Assembly: GCA_032209605.1 (NCBI GenBank)
Contig: JASFXZ010000003.1
Span: 29,352,762-29,416,761 of the forward strand
DNA length: 64,000 bases
Reading direction: 5' to 3'
Source of the DNA: Mactromeris polynyma
Taxonomy: Eukaryota; Mollusca; Bivalvia; Venerida; Mactridae
Notes under the pieces: model-generated
Database searches by the model: none
Seen by the model: only the letters and a program-made list of their open reading frames with translations
What the model was told of the DNA's origin: nothing
In this document: positions 62,501 through 64,000 of the stretch, in pieces
How positions within the stretch are numbered: the stretch's first letter is position 1
How the letters are laid out: each line of letters begins with the position of its first letter
Program-made: the position numbers and the translations under genes

Positions 62501-63746
62501 TGGAAAAATTAGCTGTTAGACTTGTGTGTTCTATTTTCTGAATATAGAAATGAAAATCATGCATTACTGATGTCGTGAAAATTGATGACTATCATAACTG
62601 TCAACAATTTGATCGGTCATCTAGCCGACCATGTCCGACATGTACACTACCGGTAGTCTGTGACAAATGTATTTGAAATGAAATTCTAGAGCCCTTGCTA
62701 TGAGATTCTTCGATGGTAATTGTAATGAATTCAGAATACATGTGTAAATACGATAACAATTTCATTTCTTATATCCCAATAATTATGTAAGTCAATGATA
62801 TTTAATAGAAAAAAACCTGCATTGTGTGTTTTTTAAATGTGCTGAGTATGATATATACCTGTATTCAGTTACATCTTATATAACCATTCCTTCTACCATA
62901 CTAACACATTTTCAGAACGAAATCTGAGTCACCAAAATTTGGTGCCAGTTCTGACCTTTTGAAGGAGGATGACTTGTTTGCTTCTTCACGACCTTTGACT
63001 GCTCCCGGTCCGGACAAACTTGATCCAAAGTGAGTTATTGAGTGAAATAACAAATGCAGAATTGTTTCATAATTTGAATAATAATACCAAATTTTAGTTG
63101 TCAGTTTTGTTTAATATATGATCAAGTCACAAGAAATATATTCTTCAATATTACAACTGTGATTTATTTTAGTGTTAAGTAATCGTATGACCTAATAATC
63201 ACTTCATTGTGTTTGATGACAAGCCATCATAACCAATGAATGGTGCTTACACTTTGTGCTATGGGGATTTTTTTCCAAACATTTTTAGACCCGTCCCAAT
63301 TTATCTTGTTCATAAGGTCAATTTTATTCACACAATTTTGTCTGTGTGTGATTTATTTGGTAATAACTGTGGTCAATCTCTTAAGTAAAAATGTATACTG
63401 GCAATATTCTTCTATTGGTTTATATTACGTGAATTTCTATGAAGTGATGACTCAAGAATTATCAAAACATAGAATTAGTGTTTGTTATAAACTAACATTA
63501 AGCTAACCAAATTGATCATATCGAAGATACCTGTGACCATGTATGTAGTGTAGTTTAGATAACTTCATAAATTCTCTGATCACCAATATACTTGGTCTTT
63601 TATTTTGTATATAATATGATTGTGTATATTTCTTAACATGTATAGAGGGCTTATACTATATTACTTGTCTTAATTGAATGTTTGCATTTATATATGTTGT
63701 TGTTGTTCTTTGTTCTAAGTTCATCAGATGAAGAAATGTCAGATAG
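53556..63746 (+). CDS. FBF1: FBF1, Fas-binding factor 1 homologue (N-terminal part, continues past window)
   Basis: Fourteen exons join with agreeing phases: 53556-53595, 54633-54680, 55088-55163, 55333-55438, 55916-56309, 56810-56902, 57209-57376, 57915-58037, 58889-59140, 59496-59592, 60298-60625, 61415-61581, 62916-63029, 63720-63746 (about 677 codons). Matches to FBF1 include DSLDDLLGDLLEDD, SEADVNKMAKSIADLDDLDAD, KKKSEELLFSDDDDFLGGLG, SAMDKLLGKSAVSKHL with EFVLDAKYTQPQ, EDDYLFGSYMPS and KADWLGLKDDEEE. FBF1 is a distal-appendage (transition fibre) protein needed for ciliary gating and, in epithelia, junctions. This N-terminal half is low-complexity and acidic; the coiled-coil C-terminus lies beyond 64,000. 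The start codon exon was not found; the first and last exons listed are the least certain. Confidence 0.85.
55916..56309 (+). CDS. FBF1: FBF1 Ser/Pro/Thr-rich exon with tandem GTP/TSP-like motifs
   Basis: The largest FBF1 exon here. After DLDDLDADLFPVSG it encodes a basic tract of repeats such as GTPRRSGTPRSRTGTPRAS and then MTSPG, RVISPT and RVTSPP. Many S/TP sites suggest a proline-directed kinase target region; microtubule-associated proteins have similar tracts. The function is inferred from composition alone. Confidence 0.8.
56321..56383. repeat. 30-bp tandem duplication
   Basis: tttttactataacaaacatc followed by aaactttatt is present twice in tandem, just after the FBF1 exon donor at 56310. 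Confidence 0.9.
58187..58419 (+). mobile_element. CRE-containing MITE, copy 3
   Basis: 233 bp, starting ggagcgccactgtacaattt and ending taaagcagtgctcctc. Subterminal 'cttcttaaagtgacataatt' faces 'aaatgacgtcacttacagaa'. The middle 'gtaagcaatatttgcccaat' is shared with copies 1 and 2. It lies in an FBF1 intron. Confidence 0.8.
59601..59748. repeat. 49-bp tandem repeat, 3 copies
   Basis: Unit beginning gttcgttatatcctgtttta is repeated three times without visible change, starting 9 bp after the donor of FBF1 exon 59496-59592. Confidence 0.95.
60690..61187. mobile_element. piggyBac-like MITE with TTAA target duplication
   Basis: 498 bp with perfect ends GGTAGCCCACTCC and GGAGTGGGCTACC, flanked on both sides by TTAA (60686-60689 and 61188-61191). 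TTAA duplication with such ends is the piggyBac signature. No transposase frame. It is in the FBF1 intron after exon 60298-60625. Confidence 0.85.
62376..62694. mobile_element. hAT-like MITE
   Basis: 319 bp with inverted ends GGGCTCTAGAAATT and AAATTCTAGAGCCC. TTGCTA is present directly outside both ends (62370-62375 and 62695-62700). No ORF. It lies in an FBF1 intron. Confidence 0.75.
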
Positions 63747-64000
63747 GTACATAATCTTTTATTCAATATTGTTGTTTCTCAGTGTTGTTTCTGTTGTTTT
63801 GTGTTGTTTTCATCATCAGCAGTTTATCATTGTGATATTGCTATGTTCATTGGATTGGTATACATCATCAGTTAATTGGCTAATATGTATATACAATGTA
63901 CACATACAACCCATTCTGTAACAATACTCAATACTCTGTCGTGGATGCTAGAGTGTTTGTTCATTGTACTTGATGTAGCAAAGCCATTGATGATTTCCAT

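Noticed and set aside
1..64000. CRISPR arrays or bacterial operons
   Set aside because: The tandem arrays have no unique spacers, and gene structure is clearly eukaryotic.

Overview
The window is eukaryotic nuclear DNA: AT-rich, with small coding exons bounded by GT/AG splice sites, many tRNA-derived SINEs, MITEs and minisatellites, and one LINE. The gene content (Fas-binding factor 1, NME5, DUSP23, a Golgi carbohydrate sulfotransferase, a farnesoic-acid-O-methyltransferase-domain protein) and the repeat style suggest a lophotrochozoan invertebrate, most likely a bivalve mollusc. The species is an inference. I rebuilt gene models by joining exons whose splice sites and codon phases agree.

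Layout. 0.8-1.1 kb (-): first coding exon of a claudin/PMP22-like membrane protein. About 6-20.5 kb (+): a multi-exon gene whose exons encode an unrecognised N-terminal region, a Methyltransf_FA (FAMeT) domain, a winged-helix-like domain and a nucleoside-phosphorylase (PNP_UDP) domain. A downstream 431-codon exon ending in a SAM-like domain may be an alternative 3' end or a separate gene. 20.6-28.3 kb: no gene found, only repeats. 28.3-36.6 kb (+): a complete three-exon DUSP23-like phosphatase. Its introns hold a 5'-truncated LINE with an intact reverse transcriptase frame and two different minisatellites, both with a 22-bp unit. 36.9-44.7 kb (+): a four-exon carbohydrate 6-O-sulfotransferase-like gene whose long first intron is full of inverted-repeat elements. 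45.5-48.7 kb (-): a complete five-exon NME5 orthologue. 48.7-53 kb: mostly non-coding, with a 571-bp foldback element. 53.5 kb to the window end (+): fourteen in-phase exons of the N-terminal part of FBF1, continuing past the edge.

The genes do not form an obvious pathway. NME5 and FBF1 are both cilium-associated families and are neighbours, but this may be chance. The most unusual item is the FAMeT / winged-helix / phosphorylase gene. In other proteins this phosphorylase fold is coupled to immune-type sensor domains, and here it seems to be coupled to a FAMeT module and possibly a SAM tail.
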